Shown piece by piece: positions 40,388 to 48,624 of a stretch of DNA of 64,000 nucleotides. The notes beneath the pieces are model-generated. The model made no database searches. It worked only from the letters and a program-made list of their open reading frames with translations, and was not told the DNA's origin. The translations under genes were made by a program, and so were the position numbers. Positions within the stretch are counted from its first letter, which is position 1. Every line of letters begins with the position of its first letter. Source of the stretch: Selenomonas timonae (lineage in GTDB: Bacteria; Bacillota; Negativicutes; Selenomonadales; Selenomonadaceae); NCBI RefSeq assembly GCF_014250475.1, contig NZ_CP060204.1:620001-684000 (forward strand), read 5' to 3'.

Positions 40388-40909
40388 TTGTTTCTGAACA
40401 ATCTCGTCAACTATATTGCATCGCATGAGACGACGCTCCTGCTCGCCTCCATGCTGCTGATTTTGGTCTTATTGATACTGGTCATCTACACGATGGTGCG
40501 CCTCTCGACGATGAACAGCCGCTATCGTGCGATGATGCGCGGCTCGGAGACGGAGGATCTCGAGAGCATGTTGATCCAGCACGTTCATGAGGTGGAGAAG
40601 GTCTCTGCGACGAACGCGCGCATCCTCGAGGAAAATGAACTCATTCGCCAGTTCATCCGCAAGGCGCTCGTGCGCGTTGCTTCCGTGCGCTTTCGCGCAT
40701 TCGAGGATATGGGCGGCGATCTCAGCTACTCTGTCGCCATGCTCGACGCGAACAACGACGGCGTGATCTTCTCGAGCATCTTCGCACGTGCGGACTCGCG
40801 CAGCTACATCAAGCCAATCAAGAACGGTTCCTCGGAGTATTCGCTTACGGACGAGGAAAAGGGCGTGCTGAAAGAGGCAATGTCTCAGCCCCTGCCGATT
40901 CAGTATTGA
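40388..40909 (+). CDS. DUF4446 family membrane protein
   Basis: 173 residues from TTG 40388, with AAGGGA about 9 bp upstream (no ATG fits). One N-terminal membrane helix (TLLLASMLLILVLLILVIYTMV), a helical segment (MRGSETEDLESMLIQHVHEVEKV) and a conserved C-terminal domain (VRFRAFEDMGGDLSYSVAMLDANNDGVIFSSI..RADSRSYIKPIKNG) match DUF4446. These genes commonly follow parB in Firmicutes; the function is unknown. A terminator follows, so parA-parB-DUF4446 probably form one operon. Confidence 0.88.
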   Translation: MFLNNLVNYIASHETTLLLASMLLILVLLILVIYTMVRLSTMNSRYRAMMRGSETEDLESMLIQHVHEVEKVSATNARILEENELIRQFIRKALVRVASVRFRAFEDMGGDLSYSVAMLDANNDGVIFSSIFARADSRSYIKPIKNGSSEYSLTDEEKGVLKEAMSQPLPIQY

Positions 40910-40919
40910 GACTCATATT

Positions 40920-40952
40920 AAACCTGCTGACACTCAGCAGGTTTTCATTTTT
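40920..40952 (+). terminator. Terminator of parAB operon
   Basis: AACCTGCTGA pairs with TCAGCAGGTT around CAC, followed by a T-rich run. Confidence 0.9.
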
Positions 40953-41003
40953 TTCGGCTAGGATAGGAGGACGAAATACGGATGACATATAGAGGAGAAG
41001 AAC

Positions 41004-41927
41004 TTGAACGAAGAAGAGAAAAAGCGCTATAAAATCCAATTCATCGACAATGAGGAAGACGTAACACGCACGGTGAAGCTCTCCCTCAGCTCCCTGCGCA
41101 TGATTGCCGTCGGAGCCGGGGCAGCGGTCGCCGTCCTCGCAGCGGCATCCGTGCTCTCTGTCTACACCCTTATGAACGGACAGGCGCATGAGGCGGAGAC
41201 GGCACAGCTGCGCGAGGTAAACCGCATCCAGCAGGAGCAGATCCTGCAGGTCTCGAAAAAGGCAGCCGCGCTCCAGCAGGATCTCGACACGCTCCATCGC
41301 TCCGAGGATGGTCTGCGTGCGCTCATTGGTGCGCCGCCTGCCGAAGCGGACGAGGTGACACCCGTACGGGAGGCGGCAGAGGCACCCACGGGCGGCGCAC
41401 CGCATGACCTGACAACGGACGAACTCGGCGAGGCGCTCGAGATGATCGAGACACGCATGGCAGCACGCCGCTCCTCGCTCGATCTGCTTGCGCAGACGAT
41501 GCGTGCGAACTTCCCGGGCGCAGCCGCCTACACCTCGGACGATGCGGCACATACTGTGCCGTCGATCTGGCCGACATCGGGCTATGTCAGCTCGCCCTAC
41601 GGACTGCGCTGGAACGGGACGGAGTTCCATCAGGGCATCGATATCGCCGCTGAGACGGGCACGCCCATCGTTGCGACGGCAGACGGCGTTGTGACATCAG
41701 CGGGATGGAACGGCAGCGGCTACGGCAACATGGTCGATGTCGACCACGGCGGCGGGATCGTGACGCGCTATGGGCACGCCTCCGCTGTTGCCGTGACGGT
41801 TGGTCAGGAGGTACGGCGCGGGCAGGTGATCGCCTACGTCGGCTCCACGGGCTACTCCACGGGCCCGCATCTCCACTACGAGGTACGCGTCAATGGTCAG
41901 CCCGTCAACCCCGCAGGGTATCTATAA
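41004..41927 (+). CDS. M23-family peptidoglycan metallopeptidase, membrane-anchored
   Basis: 307 residues from TTG 41004, behind GAGGAGA. Short cytoplasmic N-terminus, one membrane helix (MIAVGAGAAVAVLAAASVLSVYTL), a periplasmic coiled coil (about 65-105) and a second helical stretch. The C-terminal LytM/M23 domain (about 190-300) has zinc ligands in EFHQGIDIAA and GPHLHYEVR. All catalytic residues are visible. It should cleave peptide cross-links in the wall, or activate amidases. Stop is 12 bp before the next exported-protein gene. Confidence 0.9.
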   Translation: MNEEEKKRYKIQFIDNEEDVTRTVKLSLSSLRMIAVGAGAAVAVLAAASVLSVYTLMNGQAHEAETAQLREVNRIQQEQILQVSKKAAALQQDLDTLHRSEDGLRALIGAPPAEADEVTPVREAAEAPTGGAPHDLTTDELGEALEMIETRMAARRSSLDLLAQTMRANFPGAAAYTSDDAAHTVPSIWPTSGYVSSPYGLRWNGTEFHQGIDIAAETGTPIVATADGVVTSAGWNGSGYGNMVDVDHGGGIVTRYGHASAVAVTVGQEVRRGQVIAYVGSTGYSTGPHLHYEVRVNGQPVNPAGYL

Positions 41928-41939
41928 GGAAGGAACACA

Positions 41940-42731
41940 ATGAAAGCGATTTATTTCCTGCTTGCCGCAGGCATTTTCCTCCTCCCCGCCTACGGGGAGA
42001 GCGCGGAGAAGAAGGACATCCATGCGGTGATGACGGCGGCGGAGTCGGAGGGCACCGCGTCGGATGCGTCTGCAGACACGGCAAAAGCGCCCGAAAAGGG
42101 GGAGTCTGCCCTCGATGAGGAGATGGACGATCTCGGCGATGAGTCTCTCGACGAGCGCGATGAGAACGGCAAGATCATCCCCGTGCCCTATGACGGAGAG
42201 ACGACCGCAAAGGACGCGTCCGCCGAAAAGGCTAAGGACGAAGCCCCGCAGGAGGCGATTGGGTACGGCTACGGTACGGATGAGGGACGCTCCTCCGCCT
42301 ATGATGCCGCTGCCTACGGTGACCTCACTGCAATCATGCCCGTCAGCCTTGCGGGCGGCGACTGGGGCTTCATCGAGGGGGATGAGCGGCGCGGCTGGTT
42401 CTTCGACCGCTCGATGATGGCGAAGAACACGGACGGCACGATCTCCTACTGGCAGCTCATCCTCTACAATGACCTCGGACGGGCACAGTTCGTTGAAGCA
42501 ATGCACGATGCAGAATATGACAAGCTGGCGTATACACTGCAGCGCCGCGTGCTGGATCTCAAAAAGAACACAATCCGCACCTATGAGATCATCGCCTATG
42601 ACGGCGAAAACACGGTCATCACGGACGGCGACCGCGACGGTCATGCTGCCGAGATCCGCCCGAACACCATGGCGGAGAAAGAGCGCGATGCCGTAAAGAA
42701 GGCGGCGAAGAAGCTGAAATACAAGAAATAA
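41940..42731 (+). CDS. Exported protein with adhesin-E-like C-terminal domain
   Basis: 263 residues. Signal peptide MKAIYFLLAAGIFLLPAYG, then a low-complexity acidic/Ala-rich stretch (about 30-110, DEEMDDLGDESLDERDENG). A compact C-terminal domain follows (about 130-235): WGFIEGDERRGWFFDRSMMAKNTDGTISYWQLILYNDLGR through RTYEIIAYDGENTVI. This resembles the surface-adhesin protein E fold seen in many Selenomonas and Veillonella proteins, from memory only. It is probably periplasmic or outer-surface. Paired with the M23 gene; function not established. Confidence 0.75.
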   Translation: MKAIYFLLAAGIFLLPAYGESAEKKDIHAVMTAAESEGTASDASADTAKAPEKGESALDEEMDDLGDESLDERDENGKIIPVPYDGETTAKDASAEKAKDEAPQEAIGYGYGTDEGRSSAYDAAAYGDLTAIMPVSLAGGDWGFIEGDERRGWFFDRSMMAKNTDGTISYWQLILYNDLGRAQFVEAMHDAEYDKLAYTLQRRVLDLKKNTIRTYEIIAYDGENTVITDGDRDGHAAEIRPNTMAEKERDAVKKAAKKLKYKK

Positions 42732-42752
42732 ATCCAAGGCATTGTGAGAATA

Positions 42753-42917
42753 AAGGAAGCGCTGATACAATGAAGTCCGTCAGATTGGTGCAGAATTTTT
42801 GTCCTGCCAAGGAAACAAACCGGACGCATAGCGGGGGCTATGTGGAGGATTTGTTGACACAGGCAGGGCGAAAAGGATGTGCCAAGATGGCGGTGCTGAA
42901 TGTATCAGCGCTTTCTT
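42753..42917 (+). repeat. Repeat family B, full-length copy
   Basis: About 165 bp, AAGGAAGCGCTGATACAATG to TGTATCAGCGCTTTCTTA, with terminal inverted repeats. Inside: GTCAGATTGGTGCAGAATTT, the palindrome CATAGCGGGGGCTATG and TGTGCCAAGATGGCGG. It ends 11 bp before a perfect -35 element. Confidence 0.92.
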
Positions 42918-42927
42918 ATGTCGCATA

Positions 42928-42956
42928 TTGACAGTGCAGGCGATTCCTGTTAGAAT
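42928..42956 (+). promoter_or_regulatory. Strong promoter upstream of noncoding region
   Basis: Perfect -35 TTGACA (42928-42933), exactly 17 bp, then -10 TAGAAT (42951-42956). No open frame of good quality begins within 300 bases downstream. Confidence 0.85.
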
Positions 42957-42962
42957 TAACCT

Positions 42963-43256
42963 GCAATTAAATATGCGGGAGGGCGTCGCATCCCTCCACG
43001 TTTCCGAGCAAAAATATCTAAGGGCTGAGCAGAGCCTATGATATTGCGCCTGCGCTGAGCGGTCTATGCAAAACGCGCACAGGGTTCACACAGAAATGCG
43101 CGGGCCTTCCCCTTGGAGGCTCGCGCCTCCCCTTGAAAAGGAAGCGACAGAATTGCCTCATTACAGAGCGTTGTACGCTGTTTTTTCGGCGTGCGTTCCT
43201 ACCCATCGAATTTTGAAGGCTGTTCGTCGTACCTTTGGTGCGGGGGACAGCCTTTT
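42963..43256 (+). ncRNA. Putative structured noncoding RNA
   Basis: From a consensus promoter to a terminator hairpin at 43208-43256 (AGGCTGT pairing with ACAGCCT, then TTTTT). Between them are hairpins GGAGGG/CCCTCC (42979-42998) and GCGCGGGCCT/AGGCTCGCGC (43101-43130), and GCAATT near the 5' end can pair with AATTGC at about 43152. It could be 6S RNA by size and drive, or a leader for the hydrogenase operon; I found no diagnostic motif for 6S, tmRNA, RNase P or SRP RNA. Confidence 0.45.
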
Positions 43257-43416
43257 TAGGCATAGAAATCGAACATAAAATTAGCTCCTAGAATAGCGAA
43301 AACAATGTTTCTTTTTCGCCCTTCAGGATGTATAATAATAAATATTTTCTATGATTAGTATTGGTTCTCAATAAAGCGCCCAAAAGGACGCCTGTGTATT
43401 TGTTAGGAGGATTCAT

Positions 43417-44505
43417 GTGAGTAAGAGGGAGAGCTTGTGGGAGTCCTATCTCGCGAAGGGTATGAGTCGGCGCAGCTTCTTGAAGGGCTGCGTGACGCTC
43501 ACCTCGCTGATGGGACTCAGCACGGACATGATGACGAAGGTCGTCGAGGCGGCAGAGACGAAGCCGCTGCCGGTCGTGATCTGGATTCACGGGCACGAGT
43601 GCACGGGCTGCGATGAGTCCTTCATCCGCTCGGGTGCGCCGCTCGCATCCGATCTCGTCCTGAACAGCATCGCGCTCGAGTACACGCACGTCCTCAGTGC
43701 GGGCTGCGGCGAGCCGTTCGAGGAGCATCTCGAGGCGACGATGAAAAAGTACTACGGCGAGTACATCCTCGCGGTCGAGGGCGCGGTCGCAACGGGCGAT
43801 CATGCCTACACCTGCATGTCGGGCGGGCATCCCTTCGAGGAGACGCTGAAGCGTGTCGCGGCGGGCGCAAAGGCGGTCATCGCCTACGGCACGTGCGCGA
43901 CGGCGGGCGGCATTCAGGCGGCGGCGCCGAATCCGACGGAGTCCAAGGGCATCCGTGCCTTCATCGGCGCGAAGCCGTATATTGCCGTGCCCGGTTGTCC
44001 GCCGATTGCCGAGGTCATGACGGGCGTCGTCATGCACGTCGCGCTCTTCGGCACGCTGCCCCCGCTTGACGCGGAGGGGCGTCCGCGCCAGTTCTACGGC
44101 AACCGCATCCACGATACCTGCTACCGCCGTCCCTTCTTCGATGCGGGCATGTTTGCCGACCGCTTCGACGATGCGGGCGCAAAGGCGGGCTGGTGCCTCT
44201 ATCATCTCGGGTGCAGAGGCCCTGAGACCTACAACTCCTGCGGCAATCTGCGCTGGTATCAGGGGATGTCCTATCCAATCCAGTCCGGCGCACCCTGTAT
44301 CGGCTGCAGCAATGCAAACTTCTGGGACGATGCGCCCTTCTCGCGGCGTCTGCCTGAGTACGACGGCATCGATGTCGACATGGTCGGCGCAGGCCTTGCC
44401 GTCGCGACGGCAGTCGGCGTTGCGGCGCATGCGGGCGCGAGCCTTGTGCAGAAGAAGCATCATGAGAAGCAGTTGGAGCAAGAGGGAAAGCAGGTGCATG
44501 AATGA
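43417..44505 (+). CDS. hyaA: [NiFe] hydrogenase small subunit with Tat signal
   Basis: 362 residues from GTG 43417, behind TAGGAGGA; the ATG two bases earlier is out of frame. N-terminal Tat signal SRRSFLKG. The proximal cluster site reads ECTGCDESF: Gly stands where oxygen-tolerant enzymes have an extra Cys, so this is a standard oxygen-sensitive type. Medial and distal cluster Cys (HLGCRGPETYNSCG, CIGCSNANFW) are present. A C-terminal hydrophobic helix anchors it. It passes electrons from the active site to cytochrome b. A -10 TATAAT lies at 43331. Overlaps the large subunit (ATGA). Confidence 0.95.
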   Translation: MSKRESLWESYLAKGMSRRSFLKGCVTLTSLMGLSTDMMTKVVEAAETKPLPVVIWIHGHECTGCDESFIRSGAPLASDLVLNSIALEYTHVLSAGCGEPFEEHLEATMKKYYGEYILAVEGAVATGDHAYTCMSGGHPFEETLKRVAAGAKAVIAYGTCATAGGIQAAAPNPTESKGIRAFIGAKPYIAVPGCPPIAEVMTGVVMHVALFGTLPPLDAEGRPRQFYGNRIHDTCYRRPFFDAGMFADRFDDAGAKAGWCLYHLGCRGPETYNSCGNLRWYQGMSYPIQSGAPCIGCSNANFWDDAPFSRRLPEYDGIDVDMVGAGLAVATAVGVAAHAGASLVQKKHHEKQLEQEGKQVHE

Positions 44506-46415
44506 AACACGTAGTCGTAGATCCGATCACCCGCATTGAGGGACATCTGCGCGTCGAGATCCAGGTGGATGAGGCGACGGGCAAGGTGGAGGACGCCATT
44601 TCCTCCGGTACGGCATGGCGCGGGCTTGAGCTCGTCATGAACGACCGTGATCCGCGCGATGCGTGGGCATACATTCAGCGCATCTGCGGCGTCTGCACGT
44701 CGTCCCATGCGCTGGGCTGTCTGCGTGCCGTGGAGGACGCATTCGGCATCACGATCCCGAAGAACGCGCATTACATCCGCAACATCATCGCGGCGTGCCT
44801 TGGGCATCAGGATCATATCATCCATTTCTACCATCTGCACGCACTCGACTGGGTCAGCCCACTCGAGGCGCTGAAGGCTGATCCGGCGGCGACGGCGGCG
44901 CTCCAGAACACGGTGCTCGCGACCTATCGTCTGCCGTTCCGTGGCCCTGCGGGGCTTGAGACGGAGGCGTATCCGCACGACGTGCCCGTCTCGAACCCCG
45001 AGTACTATGCGGCGATCAAGGCGAAGGTGCAGAAGATCGTGGAGAGCGGCCAGCTCGGCATTTTCTCCGCGCAGTGGTGGGATCACCCCGACTATCAGAT
45101 GCTGCCGCCCGAGGTGCACCTCATGGCGATCTCGCATTACCTCGAGATGCTGGACAAGCAGCGCGACCTCGTCGTGCCGCACGTCGTCTTCGGCGGCAAG
45201 AACCCGCATCCGCACTATGTGCTCGGCGGCATGCCCTGCTCCATCTCGATGGAGGACGGAAACGCCCCGATCAATACGGCACGCCTCGCGATCGTGGATC
45301 GCTCGATCCAGTCTGCGCGTCATATGATGAACGACTACTACCTGCCGGACGTGCTCGCCATCGGGCATCTCTACGTGCAGAAGGGCTATGTCTCGGGCGG
45401 CGGCCTCGCCAAGGAGCGCGTGCTCGCCTTCGGTATGTTCCCGCAGGAGCCGTTCAGCGGCGCGACGAACGGCGATTTCTTCAAGGATCTGCTCGTGCGC
45501 TGCAACGGCGTTGTCGAGAACTTTGCGGGCGGCGTGATGCAGGCGAAGGTCTATGATTTTAAGATGGAGGATGTCTCCGACCCCGAGGTTATCAGCGAGA
45601 GCGTCGAGCACGGCTGGTACGAGTACAGCGGCGGCGACAGCAAGGGGCTGCATCCGTGGGAGGGCGAGACGAAGCCGCACTACACGGAGCCGAAGGAAGG
45701 CACGAAGACGGAGTGGAAGGCGCTGAACGAGCAGGGCAAATACTCGTGGCTCAAGACGCCAAAGTGGCGCGGCAAGCTCTGCGAGGTTGGCCCCCTCGCG
45801 CGCTACATCGTCCTCTACACGAAGGCAAAGCAGGGGCTGCTCGGCGACCTCACGTGGGCGGAGCAGATGATTGTCGACCAGATCGACGCAGTGACGAAGG
45901 TGCTCGGCGTTCCCGCCGAGGCGTGGCTGCCCTCGACGGTCGGCCGCACGGCGGCGCGTGCGCTCGATGCGCAGCTGCAGGCGGAGATCAGCAAGTTCTT
46001 CTTTGACAAGCTCGTTGCGAACATCAAGAGCGGCGACACGCGCGTGGTGAACAACGACAAGTGGGATCCCTCGACATGGCCGAAGGAGGCAAAGGGCGTC
46101 GGGTTCTACGAGGCACCGCGCGGCGCGCTCAGTCACTGGGTCGTCATCAAGGACGGCAAGGTGGCGAACTATCAGGCGGTCGTGCCGACGACGTGGAACG
46201 CCTGCCCGCGCGATGATGCGGCGGGACACGGCGCGTACGAGATGTCGATGATGGATACGCCCGTGAAGATCGCGGACAAGCCGCTCGAGATCGTGAAGGC
46301 GGTGCGCTCGTTCGATCCGTGCATGGCGTGCTCGACGCACCTCTTTAACGCGAAGGGGGAGAAGATCCGCGTCGTCACGACCGATCCCTATGCGGGCGTG
46401 CGCGTGGACGAATAG
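44502..46415 (+). CDS. hyaB: [NiFe] hydrogenase large subunit
   Basis: 637 residues. The two Ni-binding motifs RICGVCTSSHALGC (L1, about residue 60) and DPCMACSTH (L2, about 608) are complete. After the L2 His a 24-residue C-terminal extension remains; this is removed by the HyaD-type protease after Ni insertion. DPITRIEGHLRVE at the N-terminus is also conserved. Group 1 membrane-bound uptake hydrogenase: oxidises H2 at the outer face of the inner membrane. No Sec (TGA) codon is needed. Confidence 0.96.
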   Translation: MKHVVVDPITRIEGHLRVEIQVDEATGKVEDAISSGTAWRGLELVMNDRDPRDAWAYIQRICGVCTSSHALGCLRAVEDAFGITIPKNAHYIRNIIAACLGHQDHIIHFYHLHALDWVSPLEALKADPAATAALQNTVLATYRLPFRGPAGLETEAYPHDVPVSNPEYYAAIKAKVQKIVESGQLGIFSAQWWDHPDYQMLPPEVHLMAISHYLEMLDKQRDLVVPHVVFGGKNPHPHYVLGGMPCSISMEDGNAPINTARLAIVDRSIQSARHMMNDYYLPDVLAIGHLYVQKGYVSGGGLAKERVLAFGMFPQEPFSGATNGDFFKDLLVRCNGVVENFAGGVMQAKVYDFKMEDVSDPEVISESVEHGWYEYSGGDSKGLHPWEGETKPHYTEPKEGTKTEWKALNEQGKYSWLKTPKWRGKLCEVGPLARYIVLYTKAKQGLLGDLTWAEQMIVDQIDAVTKVLGVPAEAWLPSTVGRTAARALDAQLQAEISKFFFDKLVANIKSGDTRVVNNDKWDPSTWPKEAKGVGFYEAPRGALSHWVVIKDGKVANYQAVVPTTWNACPRDDAAGHGAYEMSMMDTPVKIADKPLEIVKAVRSFDPCMACSTHLFNAKGEKIRVVTTDPYAGVRVDE

Positions 46416-46427
46416 GGGGCGATCCGC

Positions 46428-47111
46428 ATGAAAAAAGAACAGCGGCAGGAGTACTACCTCTTTAGTCCCTTTCTGCGTATCTTTCACTGGCTGATGGTCA
46501 TTGCGATCATCGTCCTCTTTATCACAGGCTTTCTCATCACGAAGCCGCCCGTGATCCTCGCCTCGGAGCCGACGAATACGCCGCTCCTCATGAACCTCGT
46601 GCGCAACATCCACTTCATTGCGGCGTTTGCGTTCTGTGCGGGCTTCATTGGGCGCGTCTACGGTTTCATCATCAACCGCGGCGACCGCCTCTTCCCGCAT
46701 TTCTGGAAAAAGCAGTATTACCGCGACATGATGGACGTTGGGCTGCACTACATGCTCATCAAGCCGTCGCATGAGCCGTTCCTGCGCAATCCGCTGGCGC
46801 GCGCCTCGTACGCAGGGCTGTATGTGCTCGTTGCCATCGAGGTGCTCACGGGCTTTGCCATGTACTATATGACAGAGCCGTTTGCCCCCGGCGGCATCAT
46901 GTTCGGGTGGGTGAACCGCATGCTCGGCAACGAGTTTATGTCGCACTTCGTCCATCACTATACGGCGTGGGCGATTATCCTCTTCGCGATTGGGCACTTC
47001 TACATGGTTGTGCGTGCCGAGTTCATGGAGGGCGAGGCGGAGGTATCGAGCATGTTCGCAGGCTCGAAGCTCCTGCGTCATACGCCTGTTGATGCGAGGG
47101 ATGTGGAGTAG
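46428..47111 (+). CDS. hyaC: Hydrogenase b-type cytochrome subunit
   Basis: 227 residues with four membrane helices: LRIFHWLMVIAIIVLFITGFLI, NIHFIAAFAFCAGFIGRVYGF, ARASYAGLYVLVAIEVLTGFAMYY and HHYTAWAIILFAIGHFYMVV. His residues placed for two haems (FHW, HFIAA, FVHHYTA and GHFYMV). It takes electrons from the small subunit to menaquinone. Starts 12 bp after the large subunit; a family B repeat separates it from the maturation genes. Confidence 0.93.
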   Translation: MKKEQRQEYYLFSPFLRIFHWLMVIAIIVLFITGFLITKPPVILASEPTNTPLLMNLVRNIHFIAAFAFCAGFIGRVYGFIINRGDRLFPHFWKKQYYRDMMDVGLHYMLIKPSHEPFLRNPLARASYAGLYVLVAIEVLTGFAMYYMTEPFAPGGIMFGWVNRMLGNEFMSHFVHHYTAWAIILFAIGHFYMVVRAEFMEGEAEVSSMFAGSKLLRHTPVDARDVE

Positions 47112-47131
47112 GTGCATTGGGGGCGCGATAT

Positions 47132-47298
47132 TAGGGAATCGCTGATAAAATGAAGTCCGTCAGATTGGCGTAGATTTTTTCGTCCGAACAAGGAGGCAAA
47201 CCGGACGCATAGCCAAAGCTATGTGGAGGATTTGCCGACACAGTGCGGGCAAAAAAGATGCGTCAAGATGATGGTGCTGAATTTATCAGTGCTTCCTT
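47132..47298 (+). repeat. Repeat family B, full-length copy
   Basis: About 167 bp from AGGGAATCGCTGATAAAATG to TTTATCAGTGCTTCCT; flanked on both sides by TTA, a possible target duplication. The interior carries GTCAGATTGG, CATAGCCAAAGCTATG and CGTCAAGATGATGG. It sits inside the hydrogenase island, between hyaC and hyp genes. Confidence 0.92.
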
Positions 47299-47366
47299 AG
47301 CTTCCCCCGTTTCGACGAGGGAGGCGCTTCATCAAGTACGTTGATTTGGAAATAAAGGAGTAAACT

Positions 47367-47609
47367 ATGTGTAAGGAATGCGGCTGCGGGCTCGCGGAGA
47401 GCACGACGCATTTGCAGTTTTTTGTGAAGGGCTATACGGAGGAGAATGCCGCCGCTGTGGAGAAGGCGCTCCTTGGCCTTTCGGGTGTCCTCTATGTGCA
47501 TATCCATACGCATGACGGGGAGACGACGGTGGACTATGACCCGGCAAAGACGAAGATGACGGAGCTCATCAGCACCTTTGCCGCGCACGGTCTCACGGCG
47601 GAGCTCTAG
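47367..47609 (+). CDS. Small metal-binding protein, HMA-like with N-terminal CxxCxC
   Basis: 80 residues beginning MCKECGCGLAES, a CxxCxC cluster resembling that at the N-terminus of many HypB proteins. A ferredoxin-like HMA-type fold follows (THLQFFVKGYTEENAAAVEKALLGLSGVLYVHIHTHDGETTVDYDPAKTKMTELISTF). The HMA metal loop CxxC is lost and the fold has HIHTH instead. It ends 1 bp before hypA. Together with a HypB that lacks its own Cys motif, this suggests the Ni-binding tip has moved to a separate small protein. Confidence 0.75.
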   Translation: MCKECGCGLAESTTHLQFFVKGYTEENAAAVEKALLGLSGVLYVHIHTHDGETTVDYDPAKTKMTELISTFAAHGLTAEL

Positions 47610-47610
47610 G

Positions 47611-47949
47611 GTGCACGAGATGGCGATTGCAGAGGGCATCCTCGATATCGCCCTCGACCATGCGCGCACACACGCGGCACAGCGGATTGAGCGCATCCAT
47701 CTCCTCCTCGGGGAACTCTCGGGGGTGGAGACGGAGGCGCTCTCTCTTGCGTTCTCTTCGGTCATCCGCGGGACGATTGCAGAGAACGCCGCGCTAACAT
47801 GGGAGCGAGTTCCGTTTACGGGGCGCTGTCATGACTGCGGCAGAGAGCGCCGCATACGCCCCGCAGACTACCTCTGCCCCGACTGCGGCGGCGGCATGGA
47901 GATCATCGGCGGGCGCGAGATGCGCGTGGACTATATAGAGATGGAATAG
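47611..47949 (+). CDS. hypA: Hydrogenase nickel incorporation protein HypA
   Basis: 112 residues from GTG 47611. This start is decisive because HypA needs M-H-E at the N-terminus: His2 binds Ni; the longer frame from 47578 would bury it. MHEMAIAEGILDIALDHA, then the zinc domain with CHDCGRERRIRPADYLCPDCGG. It delivers nickel with HypB to the large subunit. Starts 1 bp after the small HMA-like gene and ends 3 bp before hypB. Confidence 0.95.
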   Translation: MHEMAIAEGILDIALDHARTHAAQRIERIHLLLGELSGVETEALSLAFSSVIRGTIAENAALTWERVPFTGRCHDCGRERRIRPADYLCPDCGGGMEIIGGREMRVDYIEME

Positions 47950-47952
47950 GTT

Positions 47953-48624
47953 ATGAAGGTAGTTGTAAAGGCGGACATCCTCGGCAGGAACGAGGTGGCG
48001 GCGGCGGAGAACGCGGCGCTCTTTGCGCGGCACGGGATCTACGCGCTGAACCTCCTCGGATCGCCCGGCTGCGGCAAGACCTCACTGCTCGAGCAGACCC
48101 TCACGGCGCTCGGCAAAGAGCTGCGCATGGCGGTGATCGAGGGCGATCTCTTCACGACGAAGGATGCGGCGCGCATTGAACGCTGCGGCGCCCCTGTCGT
48201 GCAGATCAACACGAGTGGCGGCTGCCATCTGGATGCGGCGATGGTAGCGGCGGCGCTGGAGAAACTCGATCTCACGGCGCTCGACCTCATCGTGATCGAG
48301 AACGTGGGTAACCTCGTCTGCCCCGCCGAGTTTGCGCTCGGTGAGGATCGGAAGGCGGTCGCGCTCAGCATCACGGAGGGGGACGACAAGCCGCTGAAAT
48401 ATCCGCTGATCTTCAAGGAGTCGGCAGTTGCACTCCTCAACAAGGTGGACATCCTGCCCTATACGAATTTCGATATGGAGGCGGCGCGCGCGGACATTAC
48501 GGCGCTCCACCCCGGGATCTCCGTTCTGCCGATTTCGTGTCGGACGGGCGAGGGTCTTGCGGCGTGGTACGATTGGCTGCGCGCGGAGATTGCAGCAAAG
48601 AAGCGCGGAGGAGGGCAGCAGTGA
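47953..48624 (+). CDS. hypB: Hydrogenase nickel GTPase HypB, minimal form
   Basis: 223 residues. G domain with LLGSPGCGKTSLLEQT, the metal-site SGGCHLD, ENVGNLVCPAEF and NKVD. The N-terminal CxxCGC Ni motif and His-rich segment of longer HypB proteins are absent; the neighbour at 47367 has a CxxCxC instead. It hydrolyses GTP to drive nickel transfer from HypA. Its stop overlaps the GTG of the maturation protease. Confidence 0.94.
   Translation: MKVVVKADILGRNEVAAAENAALFARHGIYALNLLGSPGCGKTSLLEQTLTALGKELRMAVIEGDLFTTKDAARIERCGAPVVQINTSGGCHLDAAMVAAALEKLDLTALDLIVIENVGNLVCPAEFALGEDRKAVALSITEGDDKPLKYPLIFKESAVALLNKVDILPYTNFDMEAARADITALHPGISVLPISCRTGEGLAAWYDWLRAEIAAKKRGGGQQ

Noticed and set aside
42963-43256. 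Naming the putative RNA as 6S RNA, tmRNA or a nickel riboswitch
   Set aside because: No diagnostic motif of any could be found by eye; only promoter, hairpins and terminator are supported.
43066-43278. 70-residue open frame in the gap before hyaA
   Set aside because: Starts without a ribosome binding site, passes through RNA hairpins and the terminator, and resembles no protein.
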